Assembly: GCA_028277885.1 (NCBI GenBank) | Contig: JANQFK010000031.1 | Location: 1-58,120, forward strand | Source: Myxococcota bacterium | GTDB taxonomy: Bacteria; Myxococcota_A; UBA9160; UBA6930 | Reading direction: 5' to 3' | DNA: 58,120 nucleotides | Shown: one piece after another, positions 8,278 to 16,918 of the stretch | Numbering within the stretch: the stretch's first letter is position 1 | Layout of the letters: every line of letters starts with the position of its first letter | Program-made: the position numbers and the translations under genes | The notes under the pieces: model-generated | What the model was told of the DNA's origin: nothing | Database searches by the model: none | What the model saw: only the letters and a program-made list of their open reading frames with translations

Positions 8278-8925
8278 ATGCCGATGCACGTCCACGAGAT
8301 CCCCACCCGGCCGCCTGGCCGGCGCCCGGGGCGCGCCCTCGGGCTCCTGCTCCTGGGCCTCGCCTGCGCGACCGCCCCGCCCGGCGACCCCCTTCGCTAC
8401 CGCCTCGCCGGCTCGGGCAGCCACTGGGACGTGGTGGGGGCCGACCGCGTCCTCGAGGACCTCGAGCCCCGCTACCCCGACTTCTTCGCGATCGTCCTCG
8501 ACCCCTCCCGCAGCGACGAGCCGAACCTCCTGCGGCTCCGGGAGGACCTCGAGAGCCGGCCCACCACCCGCCGCAACTTCGACGCACTGAACGCCGTGGC
8601 CATCGCGTACTTCGAGATCAACCACCGCGCCGAGAGCCAGCGCGGCGAGATGGGGTTCCTGTCCGGCGGCTTCCGCGTGGCCAAGCTCGCCGCCGTCCCC
8701 TGGCGCGCCTACGGCGACGTCGAGGACCCGAGGCTCCGCGACGCGATCCTCGACTTCTTCGAGGACGCGGCCAGCGGCGAGAAGCTCGGCTCCACGGCCA
8801 GCCGGGGCCGCCTGGTGGACGTCGTGCAGTCGCTGGCCCGCAAGGAGCGCGACCCGGCACGGCTCGCCCGTATCGAGTCCATCGCCGCGCGCATGCGGGC
8901 CGCGCACGGCGACGCCCCGCGCTGA
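8278..8925 (+). CDS. Putative lipoprotein of unknown function
   Basis: About 215 residues from ATG 8278 (ATG 8284 is also possible; a GTG at 8236 would lengthen it). The N-terminus has a basic stretch, the hydrophobic run LGLLLLGLACA and a Cys that could be lipidated, although the -3 residue is not the usual Leu. The mature part is helical with no recognised domain. It contains FFAIVLDPSRSDEP and a conserved-looking NFDALNAVAIAYFEINHRAE segment. It is divergent from the ECF sigma gene and converges, with a 3-bp gap, on the bactofilin-like gene. Envelope location is inferred from the leader only. Confidence 0.6.
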   Translation: MPMHVHEIPTRPPGRRPGRALGLLLLGLACATAPPGDPLRYRLAGSGSHWDVVGADRVLEDLEPRYPDFFAIVLDPSRSDEPNLLRLREDLESRPTTRRNFDALNAVAIAYFEINHRAESQRGEMGFLSGGFRVAKLAAVPWRAYGDVEDPRLRDAILDFFEDAASGEKLGSTASRGRLVDVVQSLARKERDPARLARIESIAARMRAAHGDAPR

Positions 8926-8928
8926 CGC

Positions 8929-10542
8929 TCAGGCCACCGCGCGGCCCTCGAACCGCTCCCGGGCCGCCTGGGCCAGGATCCCGAGGCCGCCGAGCGCGGC
9001 GACCGCGCGCACCAGCGGGCCGAAGAACGGCAGGCTCGCCCCGACCGCGAGCACCAGGAGCCCCACCAGCAGCGCCAGGCCGAAGGCGCGCTGGCTGCCC
9101 GGCTCGGGGTCGAGCAGCGCCGCACCGAGCCGGCCCGCGACGAGCACGCCCGCCGCGTAGAGCGCCGTCACCCAGGCGAACAGTCCGAGCACGGCGACGG
9201 GCAGCCCGACGAGGGTGACGCCCAGCAGGACCAGCAGCACCGGCGCACCGACCAGCACGAGGAGCCCCAGGCCGAGGGTGCGGACCGCCGCGGGCCACTC
9301 CGGGCGGAACAGGCCCGGCGCGAGCGCGTACAGCAGCATCCCGAACAGGAAGGCGGCGGTGATGCGGATCGCCAGCTTGACCCAGAAGCGCGGGGTCGCG
9401 TAGCGCTCGAGCCCCTCGCCGCGCGAGTGGGGATGCGGGCTCACCTCGACCTCGCCGGCCACGCGCCCCGCCGCCAGGCCCTCGATCCCGACGCCGTCGG
9501 GGAGCGCGGCCTCGAGCCGGCCGGCCACGCGCGCGCCCTCGCCCAGGGCGAGCTCGTCGGCGAAGACGTCGACGTCGCGTCCCACGTCGCCGCGCAGCTC
9601 GAGCTCTCCCACGAACCCGTAGAGATCGCGCTCGACTCGCCCGTCGAGGAACGCCCTGGAGGCGAACAGGTAGAGATCCCGCGCCGCCACGGAGCCGGGC
9701 GCGAAGTCGAGGCGCTCGGTGCCCAGGTAGGCGCCGTCCTCGAGGCGCCCCGCGATGCGGATGCGCTCCACGAAGGCCAGGGTGCTGCCCGTCACCCGCC
9801 CGTCCACCGCCAGCTCCTCGGAGAACACGAACAGGTTGCCCTCGACGCGGCCGCGCAGCACCACCTCGTCGGCGGCGGCGATGAGGTCGCCCACGACGAC
9901 GCCGTCCACCTCGACCCGGTCCCCCGAGACCAGCAGGCTGCCCTCGACGCGCTCGCCGGAGGCGATCACCACGTGATCCTCGAAGCGGTGCTCGAGGCCC
10001 TCCGAGGGCGACGCCAGGCCGCCGCCGAGCAGCACGCCCAGGAGCAGCGCGGGCCCCATCCAGCGGCGCAGCACGGCGCTCACGCCGAAGGTCGCGAGCC
10101 CCGAGGCACCGGCCGTGGCCCCCACGGCGAGGGCGAGCTCGAAGAGCCCGGGTGCGCGCTCGCGGAGCACGAACACCGTGCCGAGGGCGCGGGTGACGAG
10201 CGTGCGCGGGTCGAAGGAGGCGAGGGACGCGCCGGCCGCCAGGCGCGCCTCGACCAGCGTCCCGATCACCCCCATCGCGACGGCGAGCGCCAGCAGGCCC
10301 GCGGGTCGCGCGTACAGCGGCGTGCGGTCCGTGTCGGCCCCGGCGGCAGCCGGTCGGCGAACCGTGGCGGGACCGCGGTCCTGGAACGCGCTCGCCAGCA
10401 GCAGCGACTCCTCACGCACGGCCAGCACGCGCCCGCGGCAGTCCTCGCAGTGGATCAGGTGGGCGTCGGCGCCGCGGGCCAGCGAGGCTTCGAGCTCGCC
10501 GTCCGCATACACCGCCCACTGCAGCTCGGAGAGACAGCTCAC
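8929..10542 (-). CDS. Zinc-finger anti-sigma / bactofilin-like membrane protein
   Basis: 537 residues starting at GTG 10542 in a GTGA overlap with the sigma-like gene. The N-terminus holds an anti-sigma-type zinc finger, H28-x3-C32-x2-C35 (HLIHCEDC). Then come two or three membrane segments (about 75-170), a long beta-repeat region (about 180-370) of GDRVEVDGVVVGDL-like hexad-ish repeats resembling bactofilin/polymer-forming domains, and four to five C-terminal membrane helices. A cytosolic zinc finger fused through the membrane to a beta-helical, presumably periplasmic, domain suggests an anti-sigma sensor. The ligand is unknown. The domain order is visible; the function is inferred. Confidence 0.72.
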   Translation of the reverse strand: MSCLSELQWAVYADGELEASLARGADAHLIHCEDCRGRVLAVREESLLLASAFQDRGPATVRRPAAAGADTDRTPLYARPAGLLALAVAMGVIGTLVEARLAAGASLASFDPRTLVTRALGTVFVLRERAPGLFELALAVGATAGASGLATFGVSAVLRRWMGPALLLGVLLGGGLASPSEGLEHRFEDHVVIASGERVEGSLLVSGDRVEVDGVVVGDLIAAADEVVLRGRVEGNLFVFSEELAVDGRVTGSTLAFVERIRIAGRLEDGAYLGTERLDFAPGSVAARDLYLFASRAFLDGRVERDLYGFVGELELRGDVGRDVDVFADELALGEGARVAGRLEAALPDGVGIEGLAAGRVAGEVEVSPHPHSRGEGLERYATPRFWVKLAIRITAAFLFGMLLYALAPGLFRPEWPAAVRTLGLGLLVLVGAPVLLVLLGVTLVGLPVAVLGLFAWVTALYAAGVLVAGRLGAALLDPEPGSQRAFGLALLVGLLVLAVGASLPFFGPLVRAVAALGGLGILAQAARERFEGRAVA

Positions 10543-10997
10543 CCGGATCCTCCCGTGGCCAGACGGGCGCGCAGCGCGCGCCGGGCGTGCAGGAGGAGCG
10601 GACCGATGCGGTCGCGCTCCACGTCGAACAGGCGGGCCAGGTCGTCGTAGTCGAGCTCCGCCTGGTAGCGGAGCGTGAGCAGCGCGGCCTCGGCGCGGGG
10701 CAGCGCGGCCAGAGCCCGGGCGAGCTCTTCCGCCGTGAGCGCGACCGGACGTGGCGGCCCCGGCTTCTCCAGGTCCGCGGCCTCGCCCGGATCGAGGTGC
10801 AGGCTCCCCGAGCCGGCGCGGCGCAGCTGGGCCACGCAGGCCCGGGACGCCTCGACCAGGGCGGGCCGGCGGGCCGCGCAGCCGGGCGTCTCGAGCACCC
10901 CCGCAGCGGTGCCGGCGGCGGCGGCTCCCGCGCCGAGCAGGCGCGCGCAGAGCCGCTCGACCTCGGCGCGCAGACCTGCTTCCGACCGCTCGCTCAC
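10539..10997 (-). CDS. Sigma-70-like protein with only region 4 recognisable
   Basis: 152 residues from GTG 10997, chosen because GGAG lies 5 bases upstream. The C-terminal half (about 92-145: LPRAEAALLTLRYQAELDY, then LARLFDVERDRIGPLLLHARRAL) looks like an ECF sigma region 4 helix-turn-helix. The first 90 residues are Ala-rich, and I cannot see the region 2 motifs needed for core binding and -10 recognition. A zinc-finger anti-sigma gene follows with GTGA overlap, exactly like a sigma/anti-sigma pair. It may be a diverged sigma factor or a region-4-only regulator. Confidence 0.65.
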   Translation of the reverse strand: MSERSEAGLRAEVERLCARLLGAGAAAAGTAAGVLETPGCAARRPALVEASRACVAQLRRAGSGSLHLDPGEAADLEKPGPPRPVALTAEELARALAALPRAEAALLTLRYQAELDYDDLARLFDVERDRIGPLLLHARRALRARLATGGSG

Positions 10998-11028
10998 CGT
11001 TGCTCCAGGGGGCGCCACCGAGAGGCGA

Positions 11029-11039
11029 CGCGAATCCTA
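11029..11039 (-). promoter_or_regulatory. TAGGATTCGCG motif upstream of the sigma-like operon
   Basis: CGCGAATCCTA on the + strand, followed by TCACCCCG. It lies 31 bases upstream of the GTG at 10997. The same 11-mer followed by a similar CACCCCG stretch lies 45 bases upstream of the ECF sigma gene at 8139. It is probably a shared promoter or operator element. Confidence 0.45.
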
Positions 11040-11120
11040 TCACCCCGCCCCGGGAACGGCTGCCCCCCGAGGGATGAACTTTCGGGAGGTAGCGGGCGTC
11101 TCACGCGGGTGGAGAACGAC

Positions 11121-11306
11121 ATGGCACGTGAGAACGACGGACGAGCGACCCGGGGACGGGTGGACTGCACGCTGCTCGAGCTGGTGTGCGCGGTGGGCGA
11201 GTCCTCGCGGAGCGAGCACGAGACCGTCCTGACCCTGCTGCACCTGGTGCGCAGCGGCCGCGTGCGCCTGATCGGTGCACTGAAGGACGAGTTCGAGGAG
11301 CTCTAG
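11121..11306 (+). CDS. Small conserved-looking protein (61 aa)
   Basis: ATG at 11121 with GGAG 6 bases upstream. The 61-residue product has a basic N-terminus (MARENDGRATRGR), then a Leu-rich helical part (CTLLELVCAVGESSRSEHET, LLHLVRSGRVRLIGAL) and an acidic end. The VRSGRVRLIG piece resembles the wing of a small winged-helix or a dimerisation hairpin, but I cannot name the family. It is short but has a good ribosome site, a codon pattern like its neighbours and a stop at 11304-11306. Confidence 0.6.
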   Translation: MARENDGRATRGRVDCTLLELVCAVGESSRSEHETVLTLLHLVRSGRVRLIGALKDEFEEL

Positions 11307-11318
11307 GGCGCCGCGAGC

Positions 11319-11351
11319 GCCTGACGAACGCCTAACGAACGCCTAACGAAC
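11319..11351. repeat. 11-bp unit repeated three times
   Basis: GCCTGACGAAC (11319-11329), then GCCTAACGAAC twice (11330-11340 and 11341-11351). The array lies just after the small + gene and runs into the end of the small - strand frame ending at 11343. Confidence 0.7.
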
Positions 11352-11528
11352 GGTGTCGGTGGCCCGGCGGCCCGCGCGACGCCGGTCGACGCGGATGCGC
11401 AGCGGCCGCCCGGTGCGCGCGTCCCGCGCGCGGGGCTGGCGCACCGCCTGCTGGCTCAGGCCCAGCAGCGTGCCAGCGCAGTGCGCGACGCAGACGCCGC
11501 CCAGTGCCAGAAAGATCGTGGTCCCCAT
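11343..11528 (-). CDS. Possible small membrane protein (61 aa)
   Basis: ATG at 11528 opens 61 codons. The first 28 residues (MGTTIFLALGGVCVAHCAGT and on) could form one membrane helix with two Cys, and the rest is highly basic (RARDARTGRPLRIRVDRRRAGRR). There is no convincing Shine-Dalgarno, and the Arg-rich tail is what random GC-rich sequence also gives, so this is weakly supported. It lies downstream of the PLP-enzyme gene on the same strand with a 98-bp gap. Confidence 0.3.
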   Translation of the reverse strand: MGTTIFLALGGVCVAHCAGTLLGLSQQAVRQPRARDARTGRPLRIRVDRRRAGRRATDTVR

Positions 11529-11626
11529 CGACAGGTGGGTGCGCCCGGCGCCGCCGCAGGTGACGGCTGCCGCCGCGCTGCGCCCGGCCTGCGCGCGAGG
11601 TGCGCGCAAGGCGCGGACCCGCCGGT

Positions 11627-12853
<1,227 letters not shown>

Positions 12854-12907
12854 GCCGGACTCCTTCGTGCCTCGTCGTCTCGTGGCCCCCAGCATGCCAC
12901 AGCCGGC

Positions 12908-14344
12908 TCAGCCGGGCGGCCCGGGGTTGCGGGTGGTCTCCCGGAGGATCCGGCCCTCGGGGTAGCGGAGGTAGAGGACGGCGGAGACCCCGCAGCACAG
13001 GGCGGCGGTGGGCCCGATCAGCTGGACGCCCAGGGCCGCCTCGCGGCTGTTGCCGTAGCGGGCGAACAGGAACGAGAGCAGCGCCAGGGAGGCGGCGTAG
13101 ACCCACTTCGTGAGCAGGCCCTGGACGCCGTAGTACATCGCGGCCCGGTGGTTGCCGGTGCGCGCGGCGTCGAGGTCGATGAGCTGCCCGATCAGCACGT
13201 GGGGCAGGATGAAGAAGCCCGCGATGGGCAGGCCGGCGAGGGCCAGGGCGGTGAAGGCGACGGCCAGGTTGCGGGCGTCCCCGGGCTCGCCGGGCAGCGC
13301 GGGCTCGAGCGCGACCAGCGCGAGCAGGCACAGCGCGACCCCGGCCACGCAGGCCACCATGACGCGCCGGGCCCCGAAGCGCCCGGTGAGGCGCGGGACC
13401 ACGACGAAGCCCAGCAGCACGCCGGGCAGATAGCTCAGGCCGAGCCAGGCGCCGAAGGACTCGCCGCGGCCCAGCAGCACGACCGCCAGGTAGGGCAGCG
13501 CGGGCTGGACCATGGTGACGCCCAGGATGAAGAACACCTGGGCCACCAGGTAGACCACGAAGGGCCGGTTGCGCAGGGTCGTGCCGAGGGCCGTGGCGAG
13601 CGGCAGCGGGGCCGGCGCCGTGCGGGTGAAGCGCGCCTCGTCGACGGCGAGGATCGGCAGCGCGCACAGCACCAGGGCGACGAGCGAGGAGACCCCGACC
13701 ACCGCGCGGATCGCGTCGGCGGTTCCGAGGCCGAGCTGCTGCCCGACCCCCACCCCGGCCAGCCACGCCGCCGGGTAGAAGCCCGCCACCGGCAGCGCGA
13801 CCAGCGCCAGCAGCGAGGAGAGCCGCACGCGCTCGGCGCCGGTGGGCGCGATCTCGGGCAGCAGCGCCAGGTAGGGGCCGACGTAGACCGTGAAGAAGAC
13901 GTAGTAGAGCGCGAGCACGATGGCGAGGCTCGCCCAGGTGGTCGCGCTGCCCGGCGCCCCCGGCGGCCAGAACAGCAGCAGCGGGCTGAGCACCATGGGC
14001 CCGATGCCCGCGATCAGGAACACCCGGCGCCGGCCCAGCCGCGAGCGTGAGCGGTCGGACCCCCAGCCCACGAAGGGGTCTGCGAGGGAGTCGACGATGC
14101 CGCCCAGGAGCCGCGCGAGGCCGTAGGCGGTGAACACGCCGAGCACCACGCGGTCCGAGACCTGGGGGACCAGGCCGCTCTCGGGCGGCGGCAGGTAGAA
14201 GTACACCGCTACCGCCGCCACGATGCGATCCGGGATCTGGAAGCCGGCGTTGCCGCACGCGTACCCCAGCCTCCGCAGGCGCGACATGGTCTCCGGCGGC
14301 GCCGCGGGGACGGATGCAGCGGGTGCAGCGGACGCAGCAGGCAC
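12908..14344 (-). CDS. MFS transporter of the GPH (MelB-like) family
   Basis: Up to 478 residues with about 12 membrane helices. GTG at 14344 gives an Ala/Pro-rich leader; ATG at 14287 (MSRLRRLGYACGNAGF) is closer to family N-termini and has GGAG just upstream. GPH hallmarks are visible: the DSLADPFVGWGSDRSRSRLGRRR segment between helices 2 and 3 (about 85-110), and a related loop in the second half (DLDAARTGNHRAAMYYG). GPH proteins import sugars or other solutes with cations. The substrate is unknown; the nearby PLP lyase is the only hint. Confidence 0.85.
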   Translation of the reverse strand: MPAASAAPAASVPAAPPETMSRLRRLGYACGNAGFQIPDRIVAAVAVYFYLPPPESGLVPQVSDRVVLGVFTAYGLARLLGGIVDSLADPFVGWGSDRSRSRLGRRRVFLIAGIGPMVLSPLLLFWPPGAPGSATTWASLAIVLALYYVFFTVYVGPYLALLPEIAPTGAERVRLSSLLALVALPVAGFYPAAWLAGVGVGQQLGLGTADAIRAVVGVSSLVALVLCALPILAVDEARFTRTAPAPLPLATALGTTLRNRPFVVYLVAQVFFILGVTMVQPALPYLAVVLLGRGESFGAWLGLSYLPGVLLGFVVVPRLTGRFGARRVMVACVAGVALCLLALVALEPALPGEPGDARNLAVAFTALALAGLPIAGFFILPHVLIGQLIDLDAARTGNHRAAMYYGVQGLLTKWVYAASLALLSFLFARYGNSREAALGVQLIGPTAALCCGVSAVLYLRYPEGRILRETTRNPGPPG

Positions 14345-14384
14345 GGCGCGCCATGGTACCGGCGCGGCCCGCTAGGCTCCGCCC

Positions 14385-15047
14385 ATGGCCCGGCGCGCCT
14401 GCGACGACGACGCACTCGACGCCTGGCTGGCCCGGGACCCGCTCCCCGACGACCCCATGCCCCGGCTCTCGCGCTGGCTCGACGAGGCCCTCGCCGCGGG
14501 GCTCGAGCGCAATCCCGACGCCATGACCCTCGCCACCGTGGATCCCGACGGCCTGCCCTCCGCGCGGATCGTGCTCTGCCGCGGCATCGACGTGGCTGCG
14601 GGCTGGCTGCGCTTCTTCACCAACCGCGAGAGCCGCAAGGGCCTCGCGCTCGGTCGTACGCCCCGGGCGGCCGTGGTTTTCCACTGGGGCCCCCAGGAGC
14701 GCCAGGCCCGGGTCGAGGGCGGGGTGGAGGAGCTGCCGGAGACGGAGTCCGACGACTACTTCGCCTCGCGTCCGCTGGAGGCGCGCATCGGCGCGTGGGC
14801 GAGCGACCAGAGCCGCGCCATCGCCTCGCGCCGCGACCTGGAGGCCCGGCTCGAGGCCACGCGGGAGCGGCTCGGGGCGGCCGGGCCCATCGGCCGGGAC
14901 CTCCCCCGGCCGCCCCACTGGGGCGGCTACCGGGTCCGGGCCGAGCGCGTCGAGCTCTGGCGCAGCCGGCCCGCACGGCTCCACGACCGCGCCGTCTGGA
15001 CCCGGGCAGGGGAAGGCGCCTGGCGAGTGGAGCGCCTCCAGCCATAG
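14385..15047 (+). CDS. pdxH: Pyridoxamine 5'-phosphate oxidase
   Basis: 220 residues, normal for PdxH, the FMN enzyme that oxidises pyridoxamine/pyridoxine 5'-phosphate to PLP in the cytosol. Visible motifs: PSARIVLCRGID (substrate/FMN loop, about 59-70), FFTNRESRKG, VVFHWGPQERQARVEG, and the C-terminal PPHWGGYRV plus LWRSRPARLHDR that bind FMN and PLP. TAGGCT lies 6 bases before the ATG, suggesting a possibly leaderless start. It converges on the secreted-protein gene across a long hairpin. Confidence 0.95.
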   Translation: MARRACDDDALDAWLARDPLPDDPMPRLSRWLDEALAAGLERNPDAMTLATVDPDGLPSARIVLCRGIDVAAGWLRFFTNRESRKGLALGRTPRAAVVFHWGPQERQARVEGGVEELPETESDDYFASRPLEARIGAWASDQSRAIASRRDLEARLEATRERLGAAGPIGRDLPRPPHWGGYRVRAERVELWRSRPARLHDRAVWTRAGEGAWRVERLQP

Positions 15048-15171
15048 CCGGCGCAATCCAGCCCCAGAAAGGCGAGACCCGGCACACCGAGGTGAACCGG
15101 GCCTCCCTGGGAAGGGGATATCTGGCTTTTATGCCTACGAAGTGGTCGCGAAATCGGCTGCGTGGCAGACG

Positions 15172-15209
15172 GCCGCGATTTTTTGTTTCCCCACGGGGAA
15201 AATCGCGGC
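15172..15209. terminator. 11-bp inverted repeat between convergent genes
   Basis: GCCGCGATTTT (15172-15182) pairs perfectly with AAAATCGCGGC (15199-15209). Inside, CCCC/GGGG at 15189-15198 can extend the stem with a 6-base bulge. It sits in the ~215-bp gap between pdxH and the convergent secreted-protein gene. It plausibly ends transcription from both sides, although no long T-run follows the stem. Confidence 0.5.
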
Positions 15210-15262
15210 GGGGCGGCGGCGGCGGGCGCGCTGGCGGCGCGTTGGGGGCCCCGGAGGAGGGG

Positions 15263-15754
15263 CTAGAAGTCGGCCTCGAGGATGACCGACAGCTTGCCCC
15301 CCTTGTGGCTCTGGGGCCCCACCACGAAGGGCTTTCTCTTCTTGATGCGGGCGTCCACCTTGGCGCTGCCCTCGAGGTCCACGGCCACCAGCAGGCCGTT
15401 GGGGCCCAGGTCGAGGGGCTGCACCAGGAAGTGTCGGCCGTTGGGGAGCGAGACCTTCCAGGTCTCGTTGAGCTTCACCTGGCGCCGCTGCGCATCCACG
15501 ACCGAGAGGCTCTCGTAGCGGATCTGGGGTCCCAGGATCGCGTCGGCCTTGCGGGCCCGCGGATCGTCCGCCACGCCGTCCCCGGCGTCGGAGGTGTGGA
15601 CGACGGTGACCTCGAGCGAGACCGACTCCTGGGCGAGGGCCCCGAGCGGGGCGAGGAGTCCGAGGAGCAGCGCGAGGCTGGCCGCGAGCCGGCTCCGCCG
15701 GCCGTTGGCGGGGTCGGCCGACCCGTCCCGGATCCGTCTCCTAGCTGAGGGCAC
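15263..15754 (-). CDS. Secreted protein of unknown function
   Basis: 163 residues from GTG 15754, chosen because GGAGG lies 7 bases upstream; it overlaps the anti-sigma gene by 14 bases. After a basic N-terminus there is a hydrophobic signal (LAASLALLLGLLAPLGALAQ) with a probable cut after ALA, near residue 44. The mature ~120 residues are beta-rich (VSLEVTVVHTS, IRYESLSVVDA, WKVSLPNGRHFLVQPLDLG). No family is recognised. Its place after an ECF sigma/anti-sigma pair suggests an envelope function under that regulator. Confidence 0.7.
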   Translation of the reverse strand: MPSARRRIRDGSADPANGRRSRLAASLALLLGLLAPLGALAQESVSLEVTVVHTSDAGDGVADDPRARKADAILGPQIRYESLSVVDAQRRQVKLNETWKVSLPNGRHFLVQPLDLGPNGLLVAVDLEGSAKVDARIKKRKPFVVGPQSHKGGKLSVILEADF

Positions 15755-16220
15755 GTCCCGACCTCCGAGTGAGCTCCGCGGGGGTCTCGAGGAGCCAGAT
15801 GATGGTCGCATCCCGATCATCCTGTAGCACGAGTACGGGTCGCCCGTTGGAATCCAGCCAGCGCACGGCTCCCGGGTTGGTCCGGGGCCCGAGCTGCAGC
15901 ACGATGGCGACCGCCAGGGCGGCCGCCGTGGCGGCCATCCCGGCCCCCACCCAGCGCGGGGAGCGGGTGGGCTCCGCCGCGGCCTCGGCGCGCCGCGCGT
16001 CCAGGCCGGGCAGCCGCAGGCGCAGGGACTCCCACAGGTCCGGCGTGGCGGCCTCGGCCTCGATCTCCCGCAGCAGGCCGCCCAGGCCGGAGAGGGCCTC
16101 GAGCTCCGCCTGGGCGTCCGGATCCCGGGCCAGGAGCCGACGCACCCGCCAGCGCGAGAGCCAGGAGAGCTCGCCGTCGTGGTAGGCCTCGAGCATCCGA
16201 TTGCGTTCGGCCGCGCTCAC
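15741..16220 (-). CDS. Anti-sigma-like single-pass membrane protein
   Basis: 159 residues starting at GTG 16220 in a GTGA overlap with the ECF sigma gene. The N-terminal ~70 residues (MLEAYHDGELSWLSRWRVRR, LLARDPDAQAELEAL) resemble RseA/anti-sigma N-terminal domains with the 'aYhDgEL' motif, without zinc ligands. One membrane helix follows (VGAGMAATAAALAVAIVLQL, about 96-115). The short C-terminal part ends in VLVLQDDRDATIIWLLETP, a motif common in such proteins. It probably holds the upstream sigma factor at the inner membrane. Confidence 0.75.
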   Translation of the reverse strand: MSAAERNRMLEAYHDGELSWLSRWRVRRLLARDPDAQAELEALSGLGGLLREIEAEAATPDLWESLRLRLPGLDARRAEAAAEPTRSPRWVGAGMAATAAALAVAIVLQLGPRTNPGAVRWLDSNGRPVLVLQDDRDATIIWLLETPAELTRRSGRALS

Positions 16221-16918
16221 TCTCGCTCTCCTTCGCCGGCTGCCGCCGGCTCCTCGATGACCCGAATGCCCGCCTCGACCAGGATCTCCCGCACCCGCCG
16301 TCGGGCGTAGTGCAGGCGGCTCATCACCGTTCCTTTCGGGATCTCCATCGCCTTGGCGATCTCGGCGTAGCTGAGTCCGTCGACCTCCCGGAGGAGGAGC
16401 GTCCGACGCGCCTCGTCGGGAAGCTGTTCGATGGCGGCCGCGACGTGGTCGCGGAGCTCCTTGCGCATCACCTCGGCGGCCGGCGCGAAGGGCACGCCGG
16501 CGACCTCCGGGGGCGGGGCGCTGGCGGCGGCGGCCTCCACGGGATCGCCGTCGTCCCAGTCCACGTGCCGGTTGGACTTGTCGCGGCGCTTGAGGTCGAG
16601 GCACTGGTTCATCACGAGTCGGTACAGCCAGGTGTAGAAGCTCGAGCGGCCCTCGAAGCGAGACAGCGAGGCATACGCCTTGAGAAGCGCCTCCTGGACC
16701 GCATCCCTCGCGAGCTCCTCGTCCCGCAGCACGCGCCGCGCCAGCCGGAAGGCCCGACCCTGGTAGCGCTCCACCAGGACCCGGAAGCCCTCGTGGTCCC
16801 CTTGGCGGGCTCGGGCCACCGCCTCGGCATCGGTCCACCGGCTCGAGGGCACGCCTTGCGCCCCCGGGGAGTCCGACGTGGGCTCCGGGCCGCTTATTCG
16901 GGGGGCTCGCCCGGCCAT
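16217..16918 (-). CDS. RpoE-like ECF sigma factor
   Basis: 233 residues with both ECF domains. Region 2 is about 45-115 (GFRVLVERYQGRAFRLARRV, DAVQEALLKAYASLSRFEGR, YTWLYRLVMNQCLDLKRR) and region 4 about 165-215 (LPDEARRTLLLREVDGLSY, AEIAKAMEIPKGTVMSRLHY). A ~35-residue Pro/Ser-rich N-terminal extension precedes region 2. ATG 16918 overlaps the polA stop as TGATG, so it may be co-transcribed with polA. An anti-sigma gene follows by GTGA overlap. Confidence 0.93.
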   Translation of the reverse strand: MAGRAPRISGPEPTSDSPGAQGVPSSRWTDAEAVARARQGDHEGFRVLVERYQGRAFRLARRVLRDEELARDAVQEALLKAYASLSRFEGRSSFYTWLYRLVMNQCLDLKRRDKSNRHVDWDDGDPVEAAAASAPPPEVAGVPFAPAAEVMRKELRDHVAAAIEQLPDEARRTLLLREVDGLSYAEIAKAMEIPKGTVMSRLHYARRRVREILVEAGIRVIEEPAAAGEGERE

